From Candidatus Melainabacteria bacterium (GTDB lineage Bacteria > Cyanobacteriota > Vampirovibrionia > 2-02-FULL-35-15): a stretch of 64,000 nt of DNA. This document shows, one piece after another, positions 45,818 to 54,504 of the stretch (positions are counted from its first letter, which is position 1; every line of letters starts with the position of its first letter). The stretch is taken from contig JAHFBF010000001.1 of the NCBI GenBank assembly GCA_023250195.1, positions 186,001-250,000 on the forward strand. The letters are read 5' to 3'. The position numbers and the translations under genes were made by a program. Below the pieces are notes generated by a model that saw only the letters and a program-made list of their open reading frames with translations, was not told the origin of the DNA and ran no database searches.

Positions 45818-48109
45818 ATGTTTTGCATTATAAAATTTATTTTTTTCTTACTCATCTCATCTGCTTTTGGATTTATATCTCTAAGTCGCTTATTAAAAAT
45901 CAGATCATTGATTTTATTAATTCCATTATCAATTTCTTTTGGAATTGCTGCTTATGTTTTCACCTGTCATCTATTATCATTTTTAATTGGCCCCCAAAAA
46001 GCAGCATGGATTACATTAATTATATTTGTGTTGAAATCCATATATATATTCATAACCAATAAAAAAGATTCAACCACAGTTAAAAAGGAAATAACTACAG
46101 GTCAATTTATTACTGTATGTATCATTGCGATATTTATTTGTTTTCTTACTTTAATGGCAGTTAGCAAATTTGGTACTTTTGACAGAGAATCCCATATACC
46201 AATAGCTATGACTATGTTTCATAATAATGTTTACCCACCAAGAGATTGCTTTAGACCTGACTATGTACTTCTCTATCACTATGGCGGAGATCTTTTAGCA
46301 GGAGCAGTACAATATATCACTAATTTAGACATATCAACCTCATATGAATTAATAGCCACCATTTTAAGCGGTACAACATTTCTAAGCTTCTTTGCTTTAT
46401 GCTGGCTTTTAACTTCAAGTTTCAAACTTTCTTTACTTGGGGGCTTCTGTGCATATTTTGGCGGGGGGCTTCTGTGGCTTGATTCAATAATCAGATATTT
46501 AACAAAGGCTCTTCCTGACGGAGCAATAGGCTGGTCTTTCCTACAAACTTTTATAAATCTTGGAATCCACGGAGGAATTAACAATGCCCCTTCAGTCCTT
46601 ACATTTATTTCAACATTTAATCTTGGAAATCCTCTTTTAATCTGCTCATTAATCTTGTTTTGGAAAATGACTAACGGTAAAAACTTTAAATCAAGCATTT
46701 ATTACATTTTCTTTTTAACCGTAACTCTATTTACTTTATTTCTAACTGCTGACTGGCTTTACGTAATATTCTGGGCTGCTGTTATCCCTTTTATTTTCTT
46801 CTTATGGAAAGATAATAAAAAACAATTTATTATTTCTACATTTGTAATTCTTTTTATTTCAATACTTTTAAATAGATCTATTGGAAATGCTTTATTTCTC
46901 CAAAATACTATTCAACATTTAGGCAGAACAAATATTTTTGATATTGGAATTAAAGAACAGCTCTTTTCAGTAGTAAGCTGGGGAAGGCTTAGTTCTCACG
47001 TAATGAATTATCAGACCATTTCATGTTTTTCATGGGATTTTATATGTGAACTTGGTTTAAGTTTATTTTTTTTTCCTATTGCTTTAATTTATTTGATAAA
47101 GACTAAAAATCGGCTAGCTTACTTACTTTTCTTTTTATCTCTAACAACAATGCCTATACCAATACTAATTGATTTTAAATTAAATCCTGTTGAGCTTGTA
47201 AGACTTTTTGCTTTTGGAAATACAATGCTTATTTTACTTATAACCTGCGGAACAGCATTTTTATATAAATCGTTCATTAAAAACAACCTGCTGATTATTC
47301 CTTATGTTATTGTCTTTTGCTTATCACCTGTTTCACAACTATTTTTTGGCGCAGTGTTTTCGCCTCATGTTTACTCTAACAAAATCCTTGTTCAAACATT
47401 GTGCAATGATCTTAAAAGAATTAAATCTTTAGGTGAATTAATTTCATATCTCAAAGGCTATAGCGAGTACATACATCTTGCTAAGAATAATATAATAAAT
47501 GCTTACAAAAGTGAATCTGAATTTTTCAAATCACAAAGTAAGCCAAAAGATGTTGCATTAAGCATTATTCATGAAATCCCTTCATACTCGGGTGTTTACT
47601 CACTAATACCAGCACAGAGACTTATCTACTGGGATCAGCTTTATTCATCGCATAACACTCTATATGAAACTACATTTTCTACACTGGATCCATTCCTACT
47701 AAAAGAATTAAACATAAAATGGCTACTAATAAATACAGAGCTAAAAAGCAAGTTGCCAAAAGAAACACAGGACAGATTAAATAATCCAGGGGTCTTTAAT
47801 CTGTCCTTTATTAGTCCAAATAAGCTTGAGATTTATCATGTTAATGACTTGGGAAATATTCTTAAGGACTCTCCACGTAAAACAGCATGGATGCTTATAA
47901 ATAGAGATGGTTATCCAGTTAGTTCAGCAGAAAATAAAATCGTATTATTCCCAAGTTTAAAAGACACATTAACAGAATTAAAATCCTTACAAAACACAAA
48001 CCCTATTTTAAAAAAGCAGTTAATAACTGCTCAAGCAATTATTATTCAAAGCCTGGAAAAGCAAATAGTTGATAGCAAAGTCAATGTTAAGGTGGAAAAA
48101 AGGTTTTAA
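45818..48109 (+). CDS. Large multi-membrane protein, possible GT-C glycosyltransferase of a different family
   Basis: 763 residues with about 12 hydrophobic segments to ~residue 540, then a soluble ~220-residue C-terminal part without TPRs. After the third or fourth helix it has FDRESHIPIAMTMFHNNVYPPRD and LLYHYGGDLLAG, an extracytoplasmic loop with acidic and His residues reminiscent of GT-C enzymes, but none of the array motifs. I do not recognise the family. The start at 45818 is 21 bp after member 12; an ATG at 45811 in another frame gives only a short overlapping frame. The G-rich run near 46458-46472 encodes GGGLLW. Confidence 0.6.
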   Translation: MFCIIKFIFFLLISSAFGFISLSRLLKIRSLILLIPLSISFGIAAYVFTCHLLSFLIGPQKAAWITLIIFVLKSIYIFITNKKDSTTVKKEITTGQFITVCIIAIFICFLTLMAVSKFGTFDRESHIPIAMTMFHNNVYPPRDCFRPDYVLLYHYGGDLLAGAVQYITNLDISTSYELIATILSGTTFLSFFALCWLLTSSFKLSLLGGFCAYFGGGLLWLDSIIRYLTKALPDGAIGWSFLQTFINLGIHGGINNAPSVLTFISTFNLGNPLLICSLILFWKMTNGKNFKSSIYYIFFLTVTLFTLFLTADWLYVIFWAAVIPFIFFLWKDNKKQFIISTFVILFISILLNRSIGNALFLQNTIQHLGRTNIFDIGIKEQLFSVVSWGRLSSHVMNYQTISCFSWDFICELGLSLFFFPIALIYLIKTKNRLAYLLFFLSLTTMPIPILIDFKLNPVELVRLFAFGNTMLILLITCGTAFLYKSFIKNNLLIIPYVIVFCLSPVSQLFFGAVFSPHVYSNKILVQTLCNDLKRIKSLGELISYLKGYSEYIHLAKNNIINAYKSESEFFKSQSKPKDVALSIIHEIPSYSGVYSLIPAQRLIYWDQLYSSHNTLYETTFSTLDPFLLKELNIKWLLINTELKSKLPKETQDRLNNPGVFNLSFISPNKLEIYHVNDLGNILKDSPRKTAWMLINRDGYPVSSAENKIVLFPSLKDTLTELKSLQNTNPILKKQLITAQAIIIQSLEKQIVDSKVNVKVEKRF

Positions 48110-48149
48110 GCCTAGAGACGGGGCATCGGCAGACCTCTAGAGAGTACGA

Positions 48150-48155
48150 TATAAT
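48150..48155 (+). promoter_or_regulatory. Possible internal promoter -10 box
   Basis: A consensus TATAAT 22 bp before the radical SAM gene, within the only sizeable gap in this part of the run (48110-48176). No convincing -35 was seen. Confidence 0.35.
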
Positions 48156-48176
48156 TTATTAACTGTTAAATACATA

Positions 48177-49268
48177 ATGATTACATACCTAAACAATTTA
48201 AAAGAAAAAGTAGAGCGCCAGGTTGGCTCTGATTTTTTACAGAGAGTAATTCAGCATCAGGGAGCCCAGGGATTAGTAAACATGGTAAATGTATCTTTAA
48301 CCGCTATAAAGAAAGAACATCCTGCAAATGTAAACTATTTACCACCATGCCTTTTTGTAGAAGTTACAAACAGGTGTAATCTGAGTTGCCCTACCTGCCA
48401 GCTTGGTACAGCCGAAGCATATAATGGCTACAGTAAAAGCGATATTACCTTTGAACAGTTTAAAAAAGTAATTGATCAAGTACCGTCACTGGTTTATGTC
48501 ACACTTCAAGGAGTAGGTGAACCTCTTTTAAACAAAGACATAATGAAAATGATCAGGTATTGTTCAGATAAGGGGATATCTACCTATATTAATACAAACG
48601 GTACAATACTTACAGAAACCAAATGTAGAGAACTTATTGATGCTGGATTACAAAATCTGTCTATTTCGATTAATAGTTTTGACGAAAAGATTTTTTCAGA
48701 AACAAGAAGCGGTGCATCTATAGTCAAAATTACAGAAAATGTAAAAAGGTTTATTAATCTAAAAAATGAGTTGAACAAAAAACGCCCTATTGTTTCTTTC
48801 AGAGCAATTCTAATGAAAGAGACAGAACCTACTATGGAAGATTTAATTTTTAAATCTGATGAACTTGGTATAGATGTTCTTTATATACAATTATTTATAA
48901 GCATAATAGCCGACAAAAGCCTAACAGATTCATCTCTAAATAAAGAGGAAATAAACGCATTTGTTGAAAAGCTCAGGCACTGGAAAAAGCAGGTAAAGAA
49001 ACTGCAAATAGTTACAGAAAGTTTTGGAGACTCTTCAAATAATCTCGGGCAATGCAAATTGCCATGGTTTAGTCCAAACATTACTGCAGAAGGATATGTT
49101 ACTCCCTGCTGTACAATAAGCAATCCAAGCCTGCTGAACATGGGGAATGTCTTTGAAACCCCATTTGAAAAAATCTGGAACTCTGAAAAGTTTGTGGATT
49201 TTAGAGCTGGCTTTTATAAAAAACAGCCTAAAGTCTGCATCGGCTGCCAAAATTACAAACGTAATTAA
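48177..49268 (+). CDS. Radical SAM / SPASM-domain enzyme
   Basis: 363 residues. The radical SAM cluster ligands are Cys67, Cys71 and Cys74 in TNRCNLSCPTCQLG. The TIM-barrel segment TLQGVGEPLLNKD and the SPASM-type C-terminal cysteines (QCKLPWFSP, TPCCTI, VCIGCQNYK) indicate one or more auxiliary Fe-S clusters. Such proteins modify peptides or sugars; several occur in polysaccharide and lipid-linked sugar clusters. The substrate is unknown. It ends flush with the next gene. Confidence 0.85.
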   Translation: MITYLNNLKEKVERQVGSDFLQRVIQHQGAQGLVNMVNVSLTAIKKEHPANVNYLPPCLFVEVTNRCNLSCPTCQLGTAEAYNGYSKSDITFEQFKKVIDQVPSLVYVTLQGVGEPLLNKDIMKMIRYCSDKGISTYINTNGTILTETKCRELIDAGLQNLSISINSFDEKIFSETRSGASIVKITENVKRFINLKNELNKKRPIVSFRAILMKETEPTMEDLIFKSDELGIDVLYIQLFISIIADKSLTDSSLNKEEINAFVEKLRHWKKQVKKLQIVTESFGDSSNNLGQCKLPWFSPNITAEGYVTPCCTISNPSLLNMGNVFETPFEKIWNSEKFVDFRAGFYKKQPKVCIGCQNYKRN

Positions 49269-50240
49269 ATGATACTAATGAAAAAATATTCTTTTTTTCT
49301 AAAGTTAGTATTGCTTTTTATAATATTTTATTGGATTTTCAAATCAGTAAATATTAAGGACACTCTCAATGTCCTGGAAAAAACGAACTTATCTTATTTT
49401 TTCTTTGCCTTTCTGCTGGGCAATTTATCCAATATATTTCTAACAATAAAATGGGGAAGATTGGCAGGTCCATTAAAAATAAAAAGTAATTTCTTTGAGC
49501 TTTTAAAATTAAACTACATTTCAATTTTTTACAGCAGTTTTTTACCAGGACAATCATCTGGTGAATTAATTAAAGGATTAAGGCTAACAAAAAAAGAAAG
49601 CTCAATCCAAAAAGTCTGGGTACCAATATTTATAGATAAGATTACAAATTTACTTATGGTTTTCATTATTGGATTTGTTGCTGTTTTGTCAGATAAAACA
49701 TTCAGAACCAATTCTACTCTGATATTTACCATTTCATTACTCACAGTATCATTCTCAGTTATTACACTGGTACTATTTAGTGAAAATACAAAACATTTTA
49801 TCGATTTTCTAAGAGATAAATTAATTCAATGCCTGAAGTTCGTAAAATTAAAGACAGACTTATTGGAAAATTTTTCATTAAACTATTTAGAAAATTACAA
49901 GAAGCATAACTTATTAATGTTTGAAACTTTAATATGGAGTGCATTAATTAAACTTCCTCATGTTTTTGCCTTTTATTTTCTGGCATTAAGCTTAAATATC
50001 GATTTAAACTTTATACAATGTGCATGGCTATTTTCAATTATTTCACTGATTACTCTTATCCCAATAAGTTTTTCAGGACTTGGGGTAAGAGAAAGTACTA
50101 TGATAGTTATACTGTCACAGTTTGGAATTGAAAGATTCAATTCTCTAAGCTTATCAATATTAATTTTTCTTACCGGGATACTCGTAGCAATAATTGGCGG
50201 GATACTCGAATTATTTTCAGGTAATAAAAATCAGAAATGA
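49269..50240 (+). CDS. AglD/UPF0104-type membrane protein (lysylphosphatidylglycerol synthase TM region)
   Basis: 323 residues with about eight membrane helices. Family segments include YSSFLPGQSSGELIKGLRL (~75-95) and SGLGVRESTMIVIL near residue 275. Relatives include archaeal AglD, involved in S-layer glycan assembly, and the membrane half of MprF; flippase-like roles have been proposed. It abuts the radical SAM gene and overlaps array member 13 by 4 bp. An ATG at 49278 is an alternative start. Confidence 0.8.
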   Translation: MILMKKYSFFLKLVLLFIIFYWIFKSVNIKDTLNVLEKTNLSYFFFAFLLGNLSNIFLTIKWGRLAGPLKIKSNFFELLKLNYISIFYSSFLPGQSSGELIKGLRLTKKESSIQKVWVPIFIDKITNLLMVFIIGFVAVLSDKTFRTNSTLIFTISLLTVSFSVITLVLFSENTKHFIDFLRDKLIQCLKFVKLKTDLLENFSLNYLENYKKHNLLMFETLIWSALIKLPHVFAFYFLALSLNIDLNFIQCAWLFSIISLITLIPISFSGLGVRESTMIVILSQFGIERFNSLSLSILIFLTGILVAIIGGILELFSGNKNQK

Positions 50241-52504
50241 ATAATATTACAAACAAAGGAATAAGCAAACTAGATTTTGAATGGAAAAAGTATGATTTTG
50301 TATTTATTCCAATAATAATAACTATTTTAATTTATTTTATTTCTTTATTTTATGGATTTAGAAATTTTGATGAGGACGGCTTAATAAAGGATTTTTATGC
50401 AAAAAAAACATTTGGCGAATATGTAGGCAGGTTTTTACTTTTAAATGCAGGCGGGGTTTCAGCAGCTCATGGATTTACATTCTCCGGGATAAAGAACACT
50501 CATGTCTGTATTCTTGGTTTGCCTTCAATTTACCTGATTAATTTTCTCTTTCAGGTAAAACCATTCCTATATCACCTATGGGGATTGTTTTTACATTGTC
50601 TTGCATTATTTTTTTTCATTTGGTTTTGTTTTAACTTCACTCAAAACAAACAAATCGCCTTATTTTCAGGATTAGTCTGGTCCATACACCCGACAAATGT
50701 CGAGTCTGTAATCTGGGCTACCAACTGGCTTCAGCCACTTGGTGTTGCTTTTTATTTTTTTACATTGAATAAAATCATATATTTAATTCGCAGGGGTTTG
50801 ATTAATCAAACCCCTCCAACAATAATTTTCATAATGTACATTACAGTAATTCAAATCTTATTTACAGAACATACTATTACTATCCCATTTGCAATATTAT
50901 TTACTATCTTTTACCTGCTAAAAAGTTCAAATAAAGAACCTGACGCTTTTAAACAAGCCCTTAAAATAAGCCTTCCATCATTTGCTGTTATTGGAGGGTA
51001 TTGGATATTACGGACAACTCTCATTGCAAAGACTGTTAAAAACTCTTTAGAAAACAATTTTATTGAATCGTTAGAAAGAATATTATTCTTTACACCACAG
51101 ATATTTTTGCACCAGTTAAAATTAATTTTTTTCCCTTTAAAACTTACAATCGATCAAATAGACTTATTAACTTTAGATAAGACTTTTTTAGGATCATATA
51201 ATCTGCTCTGCATTTTCATATTAATTTCATTTCTACTTCTGATTTTATTTTACAGAAACAAGTTGCCGTTTTTATCTTTTGGTCTTCTGCTTTATTTAGT
51301 TACAATTTCATTATTTATCCAAATAATTCCTCTTTATTCTCTTTCTGGCGAAAGATATAACTATCTTGGATCTGCATTTATTATATTTGGAACAGTTTCA
51401 ACATTTGCAAATTTCACCAAAAGAAAATTTTTAATGCCAATCTTAATGGCTCTATCTATCTTACTTAGTGCTAGAACCATTATCAGAATTAATGACTGGA
51501 AGGACAGCTCTTCACTTTTTTCAAGCACAATTAAAACCAGTAAATCTCTCTTTAAAAAGGGAATCTGGACATATAATTCAGCTATATGCCAGGAGGATGA
51601 AAATAAAAAATCGGAATTATTAAAAGAATCAACAAACATTTTAAAGAAATTTGTTCATTATTCCAGTGCACCTATAACTGAACCTAGAATTTTTAAGACT
51701 TATGAATTGGACAGAAAATCAATTCTTGCAAAAGCTTTTATTAGAATTGCTACAAATTATGAAATTTTAAAAAATAAAAATCTCCAGTTAAAGTATCTTC
51801 TAAAAGCACTAAAAATCTCAAGACCAGACAGTCAGATTAGAAATTTGATTTATAAAAATCTTGGAACACTTTATTTTCAGATGAATGATTTTAAGAAAGC
51901 TATTTCTTATTATGCACAAAGTAATCTTATTTATCCAAATCCAACAATCAATTTTGCAATTGCTGCATGTTACTTAAAACTAAAAGATTTTACAAATTAC
52001 GAAAAATATCTTAAAGAAGCTGTTTCTAAAATTTCTTCAGATGGAGAAGCATTTAAAACTTATGGACAATTACTGGAATTATCAAAGGGTGATTATCAAA
52101 GTGCTCTTAAATACTATAAAATTGCAACCTTATTACAAAAGAGCCCAGAGCCATACATACTGCTTGCCACCACTTATTTAAAACTAAGAGACATTGATAA
52201 TGCATTTAAAACAATAAAAAATGGACTCTATGGATTCTCAGAAGACCCAACACTTTTGTATTTGCACAGCACTATACTAATAAATAAAGGAGATACAGAG
52301 TCTGGATTAAAAGGGTTAATTAAAGTTACAAACGATATAAATGCTCCAATTGATATAAGAATTGAATCCTGCAATATACTTGTAAACATATTTTCAAAAC
52401 GAAATAATTTACAGGAAGCAAAAAAATACAATGATTTAGCTTTAAATATTGACCCTAAAAATCAGGAGTCCTTAAAGAATAGGGCAATCTTAATGATAAG
52501 ATAG
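50237..52504 (+). CDS. TMTC-like GT-C membrane glycosyltransferase, divergent member 13
   Basis: 755 residues. It shares the framework of the array: Asp45-Glu46 (RNFDED), HPTNVESVIWATNW, ERILFFTPQIF, LTIDQIDL, SGERYNYLG and INDWKDS. It lacks RSDP and has TYELDRKSILAKAF in place of the YGLD motif, and the Y-YGLR-H signature is absent. Its C-terminal half holds more regular TPRs (NLIYKNLGTLYFQMNDFKKA, DYQSALKYYKIATLL, NLQEAKKYNDLALNIDP), about six in all. It probably represents the ancestral or outgroup type. A perfect 24-bp palindrome lies in frame at 50792-50815. Confidence 0.8.
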   Translation: MNNITNKGISKLDFEWKKYDFVFIPIIITILIYFISLFYGFRNFDEDGLIKDFYAKKTFGEYVGRFLLLNAGGVSAAHGFTFSGIKNTHVCILGLPSIYLINFLFQVKPFLYHLWGLFLHCLALFFFIWFCFNFTQNKQIALFSGLVWSIHPTNVESVIWATNWLQPLGVAFYFFTLNKIIYLIRRGLINQTPPTIIFIMYITVIQILFTEHTITIPFAILFTIFYLLKSSNKEPDAFKQALKISLPSFAVIGGYWILRTTLIAKTVKNSLENNFIESLERILFFTPQIFLHQLKLIFFPLKLTIDQIDLLTLDKTFLGSYNLLCIFILISFLLLILFYRNKLPFLSFGLLLYLVTISLFIQIIPLYSLSGERYNYLGSAFIIFGTVSTFANFTKRKFLMPILMALSILLSARTIIRINDWKDSSSLFSSTIKTSKSLFKKGIWTYNSAICQEDENKKSELLKESTNILKKFVHYSSAPITEPRIFKTYELDRKSILAKAFIRIATNYEILKNKNLQLKYLLKALKISRPDSQIRNLIYKNLGTLYFQMNDFKKAISYYAQSNLIYPNPTINFAIAACYLKLKDFTNYEKYLKEAVSKISSDGEAFKTYGQLLELSKGDYQSALKYYKIATLLQKSPEPYILLATTYLKLRDIDNAFKTIKNGLYGFSEDPTLLYLHSTILINKGDTESGLKGLIKVTNDINAPIDIRIESCNILVNIFSKRNNLQEAKKYNDLALNIDPKNQESLKNRAILMIR
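50792..50815. repeat. Perfect 24-bp palindrome inside array member 13
   Basis: AGGGGTTTGATT and its exact reverse complement meet without a spacer. It is read in frame as RGLINQTP in a short loop between two membrane helices. Perfect palindromes of this length are not expected by chance in a coding sequence. Confidence 0.85.
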
Positions 52505-52509
52505 ATTTC

Positions 52510-53334
52510 ATGCCCCTTGTAAAAGAAAAACCTAAACAGACAATAGATAACCTAAGAGAAAATGCGGTTAGGCAAAGTAGCAAGATTAATCTTTCTTTAT
52601 TTAATTATTGTTTTCTGACTTATTTTTATTTAATAAGAGAAATTAAAAAAAATGCTTCTTATGCAAAAGGAACTCTTCTTGATATAGGATGCGGCTCATC
52701 TCCATTGGAAAATTATTTCTCCACCTATGTAGAAAAATATTTAAAGCATGAACATCCTGAAGCAGCTAAAGAAAATATTAAATACGACTATCTCTCTGAA
52801 CTTCCTGAAATAAATGCCCCAAATAATTCAATAGACACAATTGTTTCATTTGCAGTACTTGAACATGTTTCTAAACCATTTGAAGCTTTAGCTGAATGTA
52901 AAAGAATTTTAAAAGAAAATGGAATACTTATAATCTATGTCCCACAATATTGGCATTTACATGAAGAACCACACGATTATTTTCGTTTCACAAAGTATAT
53001 TTTAAAAGAAAAAATGAGTGAACTGAATTTGGAAATAATTCACCTAAAAGAAATCGGCGGATCATTTGCTGTAGTAGGTCAGGCATTTTGCAATGCAATT
53101 ATTTTAATGTTTGATTTAACTCATGTAAAAAACATATTTAACTTCTTATCAGGAAAGAAATCAGACGGTTTGGGAAAAAGCATAATTTATACTATTTACA
53201 AATCACCTTTAATATTATTAGCAATTATCCTAATACCAATTATCAATATACTTTTTTTAATTTTGGATCAATTACTTGGAAGCCCAAGAGATACTATTGG
53301 GTATTTCGTGGTTGCAAAGAAAATTGACAATTGA
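52510..53334 (+). CDS. Class I SAM-dependent methyltransferase with C-terminal membrane helix
   Basis: 274 residues. Motif I is TLLDIGCGSSPLE (55-67), and IDTIVSFAVLEHVSKPFEAL with LIIYVPQYWHLHEEPHDYFRFT follow the Methyltransf_11 pattern. A hydrophobic helix (LILLAIILIPIINILFLIL, ~231-250) near the C-terminus would fix it to the membrane. It lies 5 bp after member 13, so a sugar, lipid or acceptor in the glycan pathway is a likely substrate. A seven-base repeat array supplies its stop codon. Confidence 0.8.
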   Translation: MPLVKEKPKQTIDNLRENAVRQSSKINLSLFNYCFLTYFYLIREIKKNASYAKGTLLDIGCGSSPLENYFSTYVEKYLKHEHPEAAKENIKYDYLSELPEINAPNNSIDTIVSFAVLEHVSKPFEALAECKRILKENGILIIYVPQYWHLHEEPHDYFRFTKYILKEKMSELNLEIIHLKEIGGSFAVVGQAFCNAIILMFDLTHVKNIFNFLSGKKSDGLGKSIIYTIYKSPLILLAIILIPIINILFLILDQLLGSPRDTIGYFVVAKKIDN

Positions 53335-53350
53335 GAATTGAAAATTTAAG
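53323..53350 (+). repeat. Four degenerate heptamers at the methyltransferase stop
   Basis: Successive units ATTGACA, ATTGAGA, ATTGAAA and ATTTAAG. The stop codon of the methyltransferase lies in the second unit. Same seven-base period as the arrays in the YfhO-type genes. Confidence 0.55.
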
Positions 53351-53403
53351 GATTTTGGGGACTATCTTTGCATTAACATTTTAAGTGTTGTATCATTTTC
53401 ATT

Positions 53404-54504
53404 ATGAAAGCAGTAATACTAAGCGGTGGTTCAGGACAAAGACTGGCACCACTTACAAACACAACCACAAAACAACTTTTACCTGTGGCAAACAAGCCAA
53501 CACTATTTCATATTTTAGATTTAATTAAAGAAGAAACTCCCATAAAATCAGTCTGTGTAGTTGTAAGTGAAGAGTACGGACATAAAGTCAAAGAAGAATT
53601 AATAAACTCAGAACATTCAAAATACTTTCAATTTGATTTTGTTTTTCAGGATCAACCGCTTGGATTAGCACATGCAGTTCAAATCACAAGCATGCATATG
53701 AACGATGATCCTTTTCTTATGTTTTTGGGAGATATTTTAATTAATAAAGGTGATCTAAAAAAAGCCTGTGAACAATTTGTAAAAAGTAAACCGGAGACTT
53801 TAGTCCTGCTGAAAGAAATTGAAGATCCAAGGGCTTATGGAATAGCAGAAGTACAGAACGGAAGAGTCACCAAATTAATTGAAAAACCACAAGATCCAAA
53901 ATCAAATCTCTGCCTTGCAGGAATTTACTTTTTCCAGCCCTCAATTTTTTATGCTATTGCAAATATTAAACCGAGTTATCGAAATGAGCTGGAAATTACT
54001 GATGCAATTGATTTTTTAATTCAACAGGGCAAAACAGTCGAACACTATATTATAAAAAGCTGGTGGTATGACATAGGAACTCCGGAAAATATGCTGAAGG
54101 GTAATAAAGCATTGCTTGACATTATCTCAAACAGCATTAATTCAAAAATAAATGACTCTGTAAAAATTAAAGGGAAGGTCATTATAGAAGAAAATGTAAC
54201 CATTGAAGATTCGGAAGTTATTGGACCAGTAATTATTGCAAAAAATTCTGTCATTAAACATTGTAAAATTGGACCTTATGTAAGTATTGGAAAAAATATT
54301 TTCATGGAAAATGTAACTATTGAGAATTCAATAGTGCGTGATCAAACAAAGCTTATAAATCCACCTCCATCTATTACTGACAGTGTTCTGGGGAAAAACG
54401 TAGAAGTAAGATTTTCAAAAATGAATCCACAGGAATTAAATGGAATAAGAAAAATCAAAGTAAAATATGTTATAGGAGATGATACTAAATGCATATCATT
54501 GTAA
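53404..54504 (+). CDS. rmlA: Glucose-1-phosphate thymidylyltransferase, long form
   Basis: 366 residues. The nucleotidyltransferase domain opens MKAVILSGGSGQRLAPLTN with KQLLPVANKP, and has FLGDILI and EKPQDPKS. From ~residue 245 hexapeptide repeats (KGKVIIEENVTIEDSEVIGPVII) form a left-handed beta-helix, as in the long RmlA/StrD-type enzymes. It makes dTDP-glucose (or a related nucleotide sugar) from the hexose phosphate and nucleoside triphosphate. It overlaps the next gene, which uses that product, by 16 bp. A 69-bp gap precedes it. Confidence 0.9.
   Translation: MKAVILSGGSGQRLAPLTNTTTKQLLPVANKPTLFHILDLIKEETPIKSVCVVVSEEYGHKVKEELINSEHSKYFQFDFVFQDQPLGLAHAVQITSMHMNDDPFLMFLGDILINKGDLKKACEQFVKSKPETLVLLKEIEDPRAYGIAEVQNGRVTKLIEKPQDPKSNLCLAGIYFFQPSIFYAIANIKPSYRNELEITDAIDFLIQQGKTVEHYIIKSWWYDIGTPENMLKGNKALLDIISNSINSKINDSVKIKGKVIIEENVTIEDSEVIGPVIIAKNSVIKHCKIGPYVSIGKNIFMENVTIENSIVRDQTKLINPPPSITDSVLGKNVEVRFSKMNPQELNGIRKIKVKYVIGDDTKCISL

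Noticed and set aside
45811-46062. 83-residue frame starting 7 bp before the 763-residue membrane protein
   Set aside because: It overlaps the longer frame almost entirely, ends early and lacks family features; the longer frame continues the membrane-protein pattern.
48110-48150. A structured RNA or terminator in the gap before the radical SAM gene
   Set aside because: CTAGAGA recurs and a short CTCTAGAG palindrome is present, but no convincing stem with a T-run or known RNA fold could be drawn.
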